This document shows, piece by piece, positions 10,590-22,165 of a DNA stretch of 64,000 nt. Below the pieces are notes generated by a model. The model did no database searches, was not told where the DNA came from, and saw only the letters and a list, made by a program, of their open reading frames with translations. The translations under genes and the position numbers were made by a program. How positions within the stretch are numbered: the stretch's first letter is position 1; the number at the start of each line of letters is the position of its first letter. The stretch is taken from NCBI GenBank assembly GCA_036874045.1, contig CM072344.1:10202501-10266500 (forward strand), given 5' to 3'. The DNA is from Cymodocea nodosa. Taxonomy: Eukaryota > Streptophyta > Magnoliopsida > Alismatales > Cymodoceaceae.

Positions 10590-12402
10590 TATTAGGACCT
10601 TAGTATTTTGATAATGCAAAACCTATGTGAGGAAACATATTGTATTTCATAGTTAAGTTAGTGCAGCATTAGATCAGAAGACAGATAGAACAAATTCCAA
10701 ACAGATGAACAAATAGAGGAAGTTCTAGAAGATACTACCTTAAAGCTATAGGAAAATCGGATAGTTACAGGTCTAAGTATCTGAAGAGTAAAACAGTTGC
10801 AAGACTATCAAACAGTTAGAAAGATAACTATCCGAAGTTTTCAAAGCCTTCGGAGAGTTAAATAATCGGACAGTTAAGTTGGTTAAATGATCGAAAAGTT
10901 AAAGAGTTAACTATCCGAAAGAAAAAGGAAAATTGGAAAGTTAGAAAGGCTGACTATCTGAAACTTAAGTCATTCAATAAATCACGTGCAGAAATACAGA
11001 ACGGAAGTTTAAAGGACTTGTCAGAGAGTTAGATAACTATCCGAGTTTTCTTTTTGGAGAGTTAGATAACTATTCGAGTTTTTCGGTAAGTTACAGGTAT
11101 AACTTTCCGAAACTTAAGTCATTTTATTACACACGTGCAAAATGGAGAAGCCAGCAGTTGAAAGCTTAAAAGGGAAAATCGGAGAGTTAGATAACTATCT
11201 GAAATTTCAAAGAGAGTTTCAGTAAGTTACAATTTAACTATCTGAAACTTAGGTCATTGAATTTCCCACGTGTAGAATTCCAGAAAGAAGCTCAAATAAG
11301 TTTTCGAAGAGTTAGAAAGATAACTATCCGAAATCTTGAAGCGTATCGGTGAGTTACAGGGATAACCATCTGAAACTTAAGTCATTGAATTTCCCACGTG
11401 CAGAATTCTAGAGAGAAGCTCAAATAAGTTTTCGGAGAGTTAGAAAGATAACTATCCAAAATCCTAAAGCGTTTCGGTGAGTTACAGGGATAACCATCCA
11501 AAACTTAAGTTAGCCTTTTATGCACGTGCTGAATTGAAGCAATCAGAAAGTTAACAGAGGGTTACTATAGCCAACTATCCGACAATTATATAACTTTCTA
11601 GTGAGTTACAGTTATAAGTATCCAACTGAATGATAGCTCATAGTAAATATTCTGGAATCCTACCTAGTAGAAAGGTTTAAGTGATCTTTCGGTGAGTTAC
11701 AGATTTTCTTCGGAGAGTTACACAGCTAACTATCCGAAAGGTTAGGAAAATCGGTAAGACATCTTGAAATAACTTTCTGAACGGTAACTTACCGTATTTG
11801 ACTAGTGTCTAATCAAGTACAACAGAATACATCCGTTGACAGAGAAATATGATCGTTATACCTTTGGTATAAATATGAGGAGTTTAAGAAAGGAGATAAC
11901 AGATATACCACATATAGTGAGCTACACTCTAATTCCAATTACACTCAAGTCTACAAACAGTGAAGAATATTCTAAAGACCTATTGCAGAAATAGCTCTGT
12001 GCGCCAAAACTCTAATTGAAAGATTCAAGCTGTTGGTTCGTGGCTTCAACTTGAAAGCTACATTCAATGTTGATTTGAGTTTTGACCTAAAAACTCTAAA
12101 AGGTTGGTTTACTAAAGTTTATACCTGAAAACTTCTATGTAGTTGGTTCTTGCTTTGACCTGAAAGCAAGTGTGTAAGTGTTGAAACACTTAGTGAAGCC
12201 CAAGTGAATCTTGGGGGTAGACTAGCCAAGTTGGTGAACCACCTAAAAATTTACTGTGTGTTTCTTTTCTCTCTGATTTGCATTCATTTAATTTCATCTC
12301 ATTACATTTCTATTGAATCATTAGATTCAACATCGAAAGAATTTTAAAAACTACACACTTTCACCATTCACCCCCCCTCTAGTGAGCCTACCGATCCTAA
12401 CA
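10590..12402 (+). repeat. 3' LTR of S1
   Basis: 1813 bp and co-linear with the 5' LTR. The first bases are TATTAGGACC, a G-to-A change in the terminal TG; the end is CCTAACA at 12402. Differences from the 5' LTR are mostly transitions. It has the same hairpin/G-box module series and the C-run TTCACCCCCCCTCTAGTGA. Confidence 0.93.
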
Positions 12403-12407
12403 CAAAC
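12403..12407. repeat. Target-site duplication of S1, right copy (CAAAC)
   Basis: Second copy of CAAAC, matching 3700-3704. Removing S1 plus one copy restores the gag reading frame of element F. Confidence 0.9.
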
Positions 12408-12439
12408 TTCTCGATCCTGAGCTTTCTATCGTCTACCAT
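12403..12439 (-). pseudogene. gag start of copia element F
   Basis: On the minus strand the ATG at 12439 opens MVDDRKLRIEKF and runs into the S1 insertion. It continues at 3704-3653 with DGKDFRY. It lies about 24 bp after the primer-binding site of F, as expected for gag. Only the first 30 or so codons survive in this window. Confidence 0.6.
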
Positions 12440-12462
12440 TTTGTTAAACTGAAGAACCTTTC

Positions 12463-12474
12463 GTTCTGATACTA
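12463..12474 (-). other. Primer-binding site of element F
   Basis: On the minus strand TAGTATCAGAAC, two bases after the LTR edge. It is a diverged form of the initiator-Met primer-binding site TGGTATCAGAGC. Confidence 0.65.
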
Positions 12475-12476
12475 GT

Positions 12477-13684
12477 TGTTGTTTTCGGAACGGATCGTTC
12501 AGTTAACCTTCTATGGCATGATACTGAAACACTCAGCTCTAAACTCACCGAAGCTAGGAGTGAAGAGTAAGGGAAGAAACAATACAAAGAAGAAACAAGA
12601 TTTACGTGGTTTAGCGACAGCCTACGTCCACGGAGAGTTGAGGATCCTTTATGAGCTCCAGCACAATCAACCGCAATGTTTTACAACATCATAAAGGTTT
12701 ATATACTACTCAACTTAGGGTTTATAAACCTTTAATTACATACAAGCCATTACAGTAGAGAAATAATGCTTTGAAGAAGAGACTCTTAATTTCAGAGCCT
12801 TATCTTCTTATCTTTCCAAAATTTGTAACATTTCAGATAGTTACAGACTTAACTATCCGAAGAGAAACTTCTTTTTGAACGGGCGGTACTGTAGCAAGCT
12901 AACTGTCTAGAGAGATTCGGTATTTCAGACAATTACTGACTTAACTATCCAAAAAGTCACTAGCTTCTCTCTCTCTGTCCTTTCAGAAGGTTCTGCTGAT
13001 AATTCTCTGAAAACTACATGTCTTTCAGATAGTTATATCTTAACTATTCGAAAACTCACTTAAGTGTCTTTTTAGGCATTTTAGAAGGTTCTGCCGTTAA
13101 CCTTCCGAAAACTTATGAACTTCGGATAGTTACTACCTAACTATCTGAAGATCCACTTAAGTCACTACTTTCTGGATACTTGGCTTCTTAACTATTTGAA
13201 GATCCACTTAAGTGTCTGACTTTCAGTTACTTAGCTTCATTACTATCCGAATGTCCACTTAAGTGTCCTTTAAGTCATTTCGGATAGTTACAGCCAGTAA
13301 CTCTCTGAAATCTTCTGACTTTCGGATAGTTAACTCAAAGCCTCCGACTGTACCTTTATTTCCGGATACTTAGGTCTACAACCTACCGAAAATATAAAAC
13401 TACCAGATACTTACTGTTAACAAACTTTCGATTGAACCTAGACTTCTTGTGGCATTCTTCACACATGTACTACTTGCCCTAACAATACTTAGACTGTTAA
13501 CTCATCGAAAAATATTTCTCTTTCGGATAGTTAAGCCTGGTAACCTTCTAAAATCTTTTTTATCACTTGCACCACACTTTGAACTGTCTATATCAACTTC
13601 TGCTCTCTTGTTGACTGTTAAGTCTGAGAAATACAATTTAATTCCTCACATTGATTTTTACATTATCAAAATCTAGAGGTCCTT
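12477..13684 (-). repeat. 5' LTR of element F (S-related, diverged)
   Basis: In plus coordinates it starts TGTTGTTTTCGG next to the primer-binding site and ends in CAAAATCTAGAGGTCC. On the minus strand that end reads GGACCTCTAGATTTTGATAA, which lines up with the start of the S LTR. Inside are many TTCGGATAGTTA / TAACTATCCGAA units and TTAAGT boxes. The terminal TG side is lost; instead a plus-strand AAAAAGGGGAGAAG run follows at 13686. Small ORFs inside look fortuitous. Confidence 0.7.
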
Positions 13685-16600
13685 TAAAAAGGGGAGAAGT
13701 TTTTCTTATATTCAATGATGTAAATAATATGCACACATGGTTTATATAGGTGATTAAACCTAATAACTATTGTGCTAATGTTGTAAAGTAACTAGCAAAA
13801 TTAACAAAATAATCTTGTATTACCACACTTCATGAACTTGATCTTAATGAAACTATCTTGTCGCTTGCCTTTGATTACAAGAGAATCTAATGTTAAAATG
13901 TTTTATTTTTTTATGATAAATTAGGTTTGCAATAAAGTGCATGGCTTTTTTTTTGCCATTGTAGAGTAGAGTTGGCAAGGAGAAGACAATTTCAATGGGA
14001 GCTATTAACCAAGTAAACTTACAATTGATGAAAACCATAGAGAAATAAATGAGTTATTATGTTTCTTTCTAGTTTTCCGACAAATCAAAGATCCTCCTAG
14101 GTGCATAATTAACTCTATTGTGGATCTTTTGGCCACGAAACAAGAATCATAGTAAATGTCACATTAGCAACTACTGTTGAAGTTTTTACAACTACAAATA
14201 AGAAGTATCATTGTCTAAGTGGGGCCTTCAAATACTCGAGCATATAGAAGGAAAAATGAATGTATTATTTGAAGCAATTATTTATGAATTGATTCAATAC
14301 AATGACAAACAAGAGCTTTCTTTCTTAATAACGATGTGCTCCCCAGACAATTGTCGATGAATCTTTGAGTTTATTATTTTGATCATATTCTCTTGTTGAA
14401 GATTATGCTGAATGGGAACCACACTAGTTAGAAACCATAAAAGCAGTCTCTATTAAATGTTCCGTCAAATATATTTCTTTTTCTCTATCGAAAATTTATG
14501 CGTTTTTTACTTGTGGTGATTTTAAGTCCTAATAAATATCTTATTTTAGGTCTTTAATATGAAACTCATTTTGAAGTATGTCCTTGATTTTCTTGCTTAC
14601 TTCAATCATTTCACACCTTTGAAACTTAGATTGCAACAAAGTCATTTTTACGTTGGATCTATTGGTTTGTTAAATTCTCCGGTACACCACTACAACTATA
14701 CTATCAATTTCTAGTAAAAAGTATCGTCTTTCTTTCAAAACGACGTACAAGATCTATCGTCTAGTGCTTCCAAATGAAATAGGTTGTCAGATTTCAACTA
14801 TATATATACCACCCTCTTCTAAGCATGCCGAATAGCCTGTGGAGGTTCCATTGCATATTGAGAATTTCTGACCATGGTTTGAGTCCATTGACGAACTCAA
14901 TGCTAGGAGGAAGAAAAAACTGTAGCATATTGTTGGAGATAGAGTGGTATTAGTGATGGCCTTGTCCGGCAAAGGTGGAGAGATAGTGCAATAATGAGAT
15001 GAAATTATCGTGGAAGGAAGAGGAGAAGAAGAGAATAAAGGGTTTTGTTTGATAAAATTGAAAAAAAATGGGACTTAATGGAAGTCTTAGTGTGGATAAA
15101 GATCACCGTAAAATTTGTCATATATGGATGCATTCTAAAGTTAAAGGTAATAAGATGAGAATACGCACAGTTCAGTGTACGGTAATAAGATGAGAATACG
15201 CACAGTTCAGTGTACGGTAATAAGATGAGAATACGCACAGTTCAGTGTACAATAGTGTAGTTAATTGTTTTTATTAAATTTTAAAATATTTTGATGCGTA
15301 AAAATAAAAATATTATAAATATATAAAAATGTAAAAATTTTAAAATTCACCGTAGAATTGAACTATTGTGAAGTTTTGTATGAAGTCGTGTTCACTTACA
15401 AATCGCACGTACATATGCATGCACACGGTGATTCCACAGCCAAGGTAGCCGTGCATTTGGAATAAAGTAGACACATGTATGCTTAAGTGAGCGTTTACTT
15501 TTCAATTCACGTTATTATCAAGTAATAAGTTATATATATAACATCTTTTGCAGGGTGAATACGTCATTTTCTTTCCTGAAAGAATACTTGGCAACCACGA
15601 CATGCATGACCTCTACATATCACCTTAGTTTTGTTGAAAGTTGGTTCACCTTAGTTAAATCAACTTGCCCAGGTTTGTTAATTAGTAATGAAAAATCACT
15701 TTCAAATCATGTAGTGTTCGCTTTCAATAATTCAGGGAAAACCAGCAAACGCGTTTGGCTGGTTTCACACTTTTTTATTTTTGTGCTGTTCAAAATGTAA
15801 GGTTTAAACTTTAAAAAGAACTACAAATGTCACCAGTTTTAGTTAATTGAATTATAATAATTGATTGATGGTTTGACGCATCCGCTTTTTCTAATTTCCA
15901 GCATGACGACACGGTAGGTGAATTCTCCCGTCGGGTGTGGACGAGGATTTACGACAAACGTGCGTGGCCACGAGAATCTGCGAGGAAGAAACTTGTATAA
16001 TTAATCTGGGATCTCTACATAAATAACATCGTCCAAACAGATCTTTTTTGTACGTAACCAGCCCCTCCAAATTGTTGTGTATGTGCATAACATTACAACT
16101 TCGTGAAATTAAGTGTCGCGGAAGCTACGGGGCTGCCCATTGTCATCCTTAGTTACTTCATGTTCACGAACTAGATATATCCAAGTCGAGAGACATAATG
16201 AAATATCACATGAAGGAAGAATTTGTTTTTGTTGAGTTTGTATACATGGATTAAAAGTTTGATGTAAAACCTTTTGTTTGGTACGCAAGAATAATAGATG
16301 TAAGGATTTTGTATCTAATTTCTAAAATTCAAATTCCAAAGGAAACTATAAATACCGGTTTGAGCAATTCCCAAAATGTTACGCTTAGGTATCATTGACT
16401 TGCTAATCGGTTTACCATATATAGATATATACATGTGAACGTTTAAGGCCCTTCCTTATTTTTTGAAGTTTTTCTTTTCGTAGTTTGTTGTTGTAATGAC
16501 TATTTCTTTTAATGTTCGATTATTTTTCTTTTGTTATAGTCCATCCAAATAAGCAACAACGGTCCCAATAAGCTATAGGCCCAATGAGAAGACATAAGCG

Positions 16601-18300
16601 GTGTACTCTATTTTAATTAGATTTTTTTCTTATTTCTTTGAGAAGTTTTTTCCCAATTTTTATTTGGAATTTTACAAGAACACTTGAGCAATTCCGCCAA
16701 AAACTGATTTAATAGTTAGAAGATTCACCACAGAAACAATGATATATATGTTATAATTGGTATTTTCTTCTTTTACAAAGTTTACAAAAGAAGAATATTG
16801 ACTTCGAATTTAGTAAAGAAAAACCACAAATACTAACAAAGACATTTTAGTTTCAATTCCTTCATTCCAATGTGAACTGAAGGAGTTATGTAAAAGGTTC
16901 GACGGTTAGAGTCACCAAGCAAGTGCGTCAAGAAAGGTATGAGTCAAATGTAGAGTACAAAGTAGCAAATCCCCCAACGGAGGACAACCATTTATACCTC
17001 GCCAATTGATCAACAATAATCTTGCATGATACCTCACCAATACTTGGCGACTCTCAGGAGATGCGGAGATTCTAAGGCACCCTCTTCAAAAAGCAGCTTT
17101 GTCCATGAATAGTTGTTTTCCTACCAAACTAGCAAAGTACGTAGAAAATTTTCTTAGTTTGATGCATCTAGAATATATGCTAGCATCACGTATAAGAATT
17201 GGAACCTTGCTTAACATGAAAAGTTTCCAAGGCATTTAGGGTGATTGCTAGTCATTGCTAAATTAATATATTACTCATATCTACTTGTTTATATGTGACT
17301 GCAACGAAATATTTCAATTTAAACAAAAAAAGTTCAAATAAGAAAACCTAAGTTCTCTAGCGCTAACTTTTGAAAACATAATATTAATTTCATATGTCGC
17401 ATCTAGAAAGTTGTTACCAAATGTGCCTTCAAGGTAATCTATCGTCATGCTCTATTCCCTTCTCTTCTTCCTCTTATTACTCGTTTCTTTCTCTACTATT
17501 TTTTTCCTATTTTATCAGATAAACTTCCTCCTCTACTATTTCTTCTCTCTCATGCTCTCGTTTTCTCTTGTACCTTTAATCTTAAATGATATATTTTAAA
17601 TATGAAGGAATATTAATCTAGTTTCATGATCCTAATAGTGTCACTAATTGGACACAATGGTCTTATTAGCTAATATATATCATGGTAATTCTAAATTCTA
17701 ACTTAGAAGTATCTGTTATGAGAGAAAAAAGGCAAAGTTCGATTTGTCCATGGCTAGACCACCTATCTTACACGTTATATATATAAATGTTAAGAACCTA
17801 GAAACCCAGCTCGGTCATCATATACCAGGTTAATTGATTAGATACGTTGAATAAATCAATCCATTTCTTCAGCTACATAGAGTCGTCAAAGACATCTGTG
17901 CTATCAACCAAGAAATTCGAAGTTTTTCGGTAATTATTTATACAGTGTTGCAAGATTTGCATGTAAATGGTATTTTCAAACAAACGCACATAACATGTCA
18001 TATACACTTCTTCCCTATGTATATATCCATGTTTTCATTATAATATTTAGACCTTCATATAGTTGTCTAGTAAATCGCAAGCTACCCGAGATGATCATAT
18101 TTCTTCTTGAAGCAGAAAGCCACCGCCATAATTAAGAAACTTGTGTATTAATGACTCATGCATCCATTCTTATAATCCATAATAATAGATTTAGTGTTTT
18201 TACCAACTTGAACTTGAATTTTTAAGGCATTCTTTCTTTTAAATTAATTTAAAACTTTACAAGAAAAGGGAAGTTAAATTAATTACCTGCTGTTGGTTTA
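13685..18300. other. Intergenic region, no gene recognised
   Basis: AT-rich sequence without a convincing coding exon in either strand. Short open frames (for example 15555-15800, 15891-16088) show no recognisable motif or codon pattern. A purine run AAAAAGGGGAGAAG at 13686 may be the last retroelement trace. It contains the 35-bp triplicate at 15146-15250. The remainder looks like ordinary plant intergenic DNA upstream of the MYB gene. Confidence 0.6.
15146..15250 (+). repeat. Three perfect 35-bp tandem copies
   Basis: Unit starting GGTAATAAGATGAGAATACG, copies at 15146-15180, 15181-15215 and 15216-15250, with no difference between them. Perfect identity suggests a recent slippage event. 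No matching units were seen elsewhere in the window. Confidence 0.95.
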
Positions 18301-18741
18301 TAATTACGAGAGTTGAATCGCTAAATCAAATTTAATTTACATTGTTTCACGAATACAACAGGGGAAAACCAAGAGAGAAATTTCAGAAGAGAGATGGAGC
18401 TTATAACAGAGAGAGTACGAGTAAGAGTAGCACCGAATTGGGTTTTTGTAGGAGAGAGCCACACTCTTTGAGATCCACCCTGGGCCCCTCCATGAGTAAA
18501 CCCCAAGTAAACCCCATGGACCTTCCAAAAGCCATGATGTTTCAAAGTTATCCAACCACTCCCACTTGTCCAAGAAACAGAAACTTACATGGTTGTGCAT
18601 GTGTGCCAAACAATCATCGATCGCTCATAGTGAGAGGCGTGTATATATGCACACTAGTGTTTCATATATAAGCACCAGCACTGTTGTAGGGTTTCGTCGC
18701 CCGAATTGGTGAGAGGGGGAAAAAGAAACCTCGACCACAGG
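18301..18741 (+). promoter_or_regulatory. Putative promoter and 5' leader of the MYB gene
   Basis: A TATATAA box at 18665-18671 lies about 75 bases before the start codon, so transcription would begin around 18695-18705 with a short leader. A second TATA-like run is near 18642. Upstream is a CCAACCACTCCC stretch (about 18551), similar in type to AC-rich MYB-binding elements. Overlapping short ORFs on both strands have no supporting features. Start site not verified. Confidence 0.5.
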
Positions 18742-20007
18742 ATGGGACACCACTGCTGCACCAAGCAAAAAGTGAAGAGGGGTCTTTGGTCTCCCGAAGA
18801 AGACGAGAAGCTAGTCAGGTACATCACCGCCCATGGCCATGGCTGCTGGAGCTCCGTCCCCAAACAAGCAGGTAATCTCTCTCTCTCTCATGATCATGAT
18901 GGTGATATATGAATACATATCTAAAGAAAGACAGAGAGAGAGAGAGAGAGAGAAATGTAACAGTGGTGTATTGATTGGATCAGGTCTGCAGAGGTGTGGG
19001 AAGAGCTGTAGGCTGAGATGGATCAATTACCTGAGGCCTGATCTTAGGAGAGGATCCTTCACGGCACAAGAGGAGAGGGTAATCATAGATGTCCATAGAA
19101 TTTTGGGAAACAGGTGCCAACAGAAACCCTAATAATCCTAATTTCGACAACAATTATGATTAAGGTATCAAATTAATGATTTATATTTTCTTGATAATTG
19201 GTTTGTTCATTTTGGGTATTTTGAAGATGGGCTCAAATAGCGAAGCACTTGCCGGGGAGAACGGACAATGAGGTGAAGAACTTCTGGAATTCGTGCATCA
19301 AAAGGAAGCTTATTGCACAAGGGTTGGACCCCAAGACCCATAACCTGCTGCCTTCCTCCGGCAGAAGCAGTGGCACCACCACCACTATTTCCACAAAGGC
19401 AAGAAGTAGCACCACCTCCGACCATGTCGACTCTCGCCTTCAGCAAACGCCCGTCACCCAGTTCACCATTAGCACCACTGTGAAGCGCAATTCCTCCACT
19501 GAGTTCAGCCACCCACCAATCCTGAAGCTGCCTCCCTCGAAACCCAGACCACACGTCGCATCACCAAACCCCACTACTAGTAATAATATCCCACAATGCG
19601 GAGATCATCCACCAGAACCAGACGCGGTGGTCGACGTCGGCTTCAACGACCAGAACTCCACTACCAATATGGTGACGGATATGACCACAGGCAAGCGATT
19701 GTGCTCCTCTTCTTCTCTGCAGGATCGCACACTGGCCGCCTCTTCCCTTTCCAGTGGACCGGCGGTTGCTGGTCTGTTGGATGCATGGGACGTGAATGCC
19801 GCCACACAACCATTGGAGAGTTTTAAGCAAGACGACGACGAGATCGTGGCGTCGAAGATGGACTTTGTTGGCGCTTCAGGTAACGAGGACCAACGGTGCC
19901 ATGACTTCGATCCATTTGACAACTCCAGCTTCGATCTTGATTTCATGGATTCTGCATTTATGCCCTGTGGAAACACTATGGAACACCTGCCATGGGACGA
20001 CTATTAG
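18742..20007 (+). CDS. MYB26-like: R2R3-MYB transcription factor, MYB26-like
   Basis: Three exons: 18742-18871, 18984-19113 and 19227-20007 (introns of 112 and 113 bp, both GT-AG), encoding 346 residues. The first two exons of 130 bp each, with intron phases 1 and 2, are the classic R2R3-MYB pattern. R2 has Trp16, Trp36 and Trp56; R3 has Phe69 (usual aromatic substitute), Trp88 and Trp107. [13 protein letters not shown] follows. The N terminus [16 protein letters not shown] and the post-R3 block [20 protein letters not shown] resemble the MYB26/MYB67 subgroup. Arabidopsis MYB26 promotes secondary-wall thickening in the anther endothecium. The C-terminal half is Ser/Thr-rich, with an acidic, aromatic end ([10 protein letters not shown]...PWDDY) that could activate transcription. 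The frame is intact and it is the only apparently functional host gene here. Subgroup assignment rests on recalled motifs. Confidence 0.9.
18872..18983 (+). other. MYB intron 1 with complementary CT and GA tracts
   Basis: A CT run (about 18877-18889) starts five bases after the 5' splice site, and an (AG)n run at 18933-18953 lies 45 bases downstream. They could pair as an RNA stem inside a 112-base intron. The acceptor is GGATCAG before GTCTGCAG. Open frames through here are intron read-through. Confidence 0.75.
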
Positions 20008-20980
20008 GATTTCTTGACTGCAACCATCACATCCATCATATTTCTACCTTTCTGTGATAAGATTTGACTGCAGGAACCACATACAAAATTCAGCTATATG
20101 TGTGTAGATTTAAGTCCGTCTGCATCGATCCTGCTGTGTTTCACAAACAATTTCAAAGGCTTGCATGGTAAACGTGTCCATGGATTTAATGTTTTCCACT
20201 CATCCCAATTTTCTTCGGTTCCCTATATAATTGGAGAGATCCATTTAAAGCATTGGTTACAAATTGGAGGATGAGATGTTTATCAAAAAAAAGAAAATGG
20301 AGGATTTGATTTTTATCAAAAAAATTGCTAAGGTAATATTTGGCAAAATATCACTACTAATGATGATCGTGCCTCTTAAAATTCGTTTTCCACAAGGCTC
20401 TGAGAAATTTAATTTCCATGCGTAAGTACCTTTTTTGAGAATAAACGCTAGATATTTCCTCCCGAAGCTCGCTCACATAACATATTCCTCTTTTTTATCT
20501 TTTCAAATATTCTTTTATTCTCATGGAAAAACAACTCTTTCGATTATTCATCTCTTTTTCTTTTTTAACATGGCACATGGTGGTTCTTTGGTAATGATAA
20601 TGTTTCTAACGAAGCATAAGTCCAATTTCTCTCGTTGTAGTAGTACTTATTTCTATCTAATTAACGACTCGATCTGCAAAAGATCCAATATTGAAAGAAA
20701 CTTTAATTATTCTCCCAATTCGAGTCAATTTATCAAGTTTATAGAATAGTTTCGTGGTTTCCTGCTTTCAAATCATCAATATATAGTTTTTTAACGTTCT
20801 TCCCAAATGATTCTTTTGTCATTTTCCATTATTTTAATTTAAAAATAAAATTAAAATACAAAATATATCAAAATTTCCAATGGTCGTGGAAACGTTCGTA
20901 TGATGGAAAATTGAAAAACGAAAAATACCTAAAAAATAATAAATGAATAAACCTACAATGGTTTTCATGTTCTTGATGTT
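20008..20980. other. MYB 3' flank, no gene recognised
   Basis: AT-rich 3' region. No canonical AATAAA close to the stop is evident. A 104-codon open frame at 20435-20749 has no recognisable domain and lies in low-complexity T-rich sequence; it is probably fortuitous. Confidence 0.55.
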
Positions 20981-21146
20981 TCCTTTGTTGATATATAGTC
21001 TCCTTAATTCTTTTTCCGAAGTAAAAAATGGTAGTCACGAACGTCTCTCTTTCTCTCTCTCTTTAGATATATATATATCTAAAGAGAGAGAGATTCATGT
21101 CCACCACTTTACTTCAGAAAAATATTAAGGGAATTTCAACAAAGGA
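20981..21146. repeat. Long inverted repeat (foldback hairpin)
   Basis: The centre 21052-21093 is a perfect 42-bp palindrome (21-bp arms, CT/GA run plus TTTAGATATAT, no loop). Outside it the arms go on pairing imperfectly: TCCTTAATTCTTTTTC with its counterpart near 21115-21130, CGAAGTAAA with TTTACTTC, and TCCTTTGTTGA (20981-20991) with TCAACAAAGGA (21136-21146). Total about 166 bp. It could be a foldback MITE or a small-RNA precursor; no terminal target duplication was established. Confidence 0.85.
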
Positions 21147-21703
21147 CAATCTAGATTTTGTCACACTCTTGTGGTATTGATTTCATTTGAAAACATTTTG
21201 GTGAAATCATACTGAATGTGGTTAAGAATCTAGTGTATATATAAGTGTCAAATGGGTAGGTCCTTGGCTTGACATGATCTGCCCATATTGGTCAACGATA
21301 CAGTATGACCCTTTGGGTTGTACTAGGTCATCACATGGTGAAACCCAACACAACACAGTCTATGAGTTGTGCTCAACCTAGTACTGCCCACAATGGCATG
21401 GCCTAGGTGGCACAAGGGGTAGGGTTGAGCCAAGCGGCCAATGGAGCTAGTAGGTGGGCTATCAGGGGTTGTAGCCTACAATGCAAAATGGTTGATTACA
21501 ATGGTTTGACCTACAAGGTTGTGATCTACGAACTTGTAATTGGCAACTATTTTGACTGTGTGATGAGTCAACAATATTGACTTCATTACATGACTACTCA
21601 TTATACTCGAGCGATGTAGAACAACAACACCTAAGCAGAATGGACCGAACGATCAAACGAATCTAACTATTCTATGTTGTAGAAGTAATAGCGGCCAATC
21701 AAT

Positions 21704-21955
21704 GGGTAATGCAATGGATAGATTTCTCATGACAACAGTAATAGAGATGACGAATGACTACCCTAGTGATGTTGTGATGAACTTGACGAGGATGACTACG
21801 AGTTGTAAGTAGTGAAGCAGACAAGTAGTGGGCAGTGCAATGGGTGGATTTCTCATGATATGGCAATAGAGATGACAAATGACTACCCTAGTGATGTTGT
21901 AATGGACCTGATGCGGACGACTACAAGTCTACGAGTAGTGGAGCTACAAGCATGC
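21704..21955 (+). repeat. 126-bp tandem duplication in the hAT left arm
   Basis: GGGTAATGCAATGG (21704) and GGGCAGTGCAATGG (21830) start two diverged copies sharing GATTTCTCATGA and GACTACCCTAGTGATGTTGT at equal spacing. Confidence 0.85.
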
Positions 21956-22165
21956 AAAGTTGTGGTCTACATGGAGGAGTTGATAACATCTGACTTAACG
22001 AGTTAATGATTTAACAAACAAAAAATTAGCTTATAAATATCTATTCATCTTACCTTCTCCTCACCCATTTCCTCAACTTCTCAATCTTAACTCTATCAAC
22101 ACTCTTAAGCTCTCAAGCTCTCCTCTCAAATCTTCTCTTAAGCTCTTTCAAGTTTCAAGCATTCA

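Larger units (their letters stand above)
3705..12402 (+). mobile_element. Complete SIRE-type Ty1/copia retrotransposon S1
   Basis: An 8698-bp element with direct LTRs (3705-5524 and 10590-12402), a primer-binding site complementary to initiator Met tRNA, gag, protease, integrase, RT and RNase H in copia order, several GGGGGAGA runs and a terminal polypurine tract. It is flanked by CAAAC on both sides. It lies in the gag start of the minus-strand element F. Coding regions carry nonsense and frameshift changes, so it is dead. The 3' LTR starts TATTAGG instead of TGTTAGG, so even that terminus is damaged. Confidence 0.95.

Noticed and set aside
18342..18671. 109-codon open frame upstream of the MYB gene, with overlapping minus-strand frames
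   Set aside because: It lies over the MYB promoter with the TATA box at its end and has no recognisable domain. Overlapping frames on both strands suggest chance.
19207..19976. Minus-strand and alternative-frame ORFs over MYB exon 3
   Set aside because: They arise from the GC-richer coding exon; only the MYB frame has family motifs and splice-consistent continuity.
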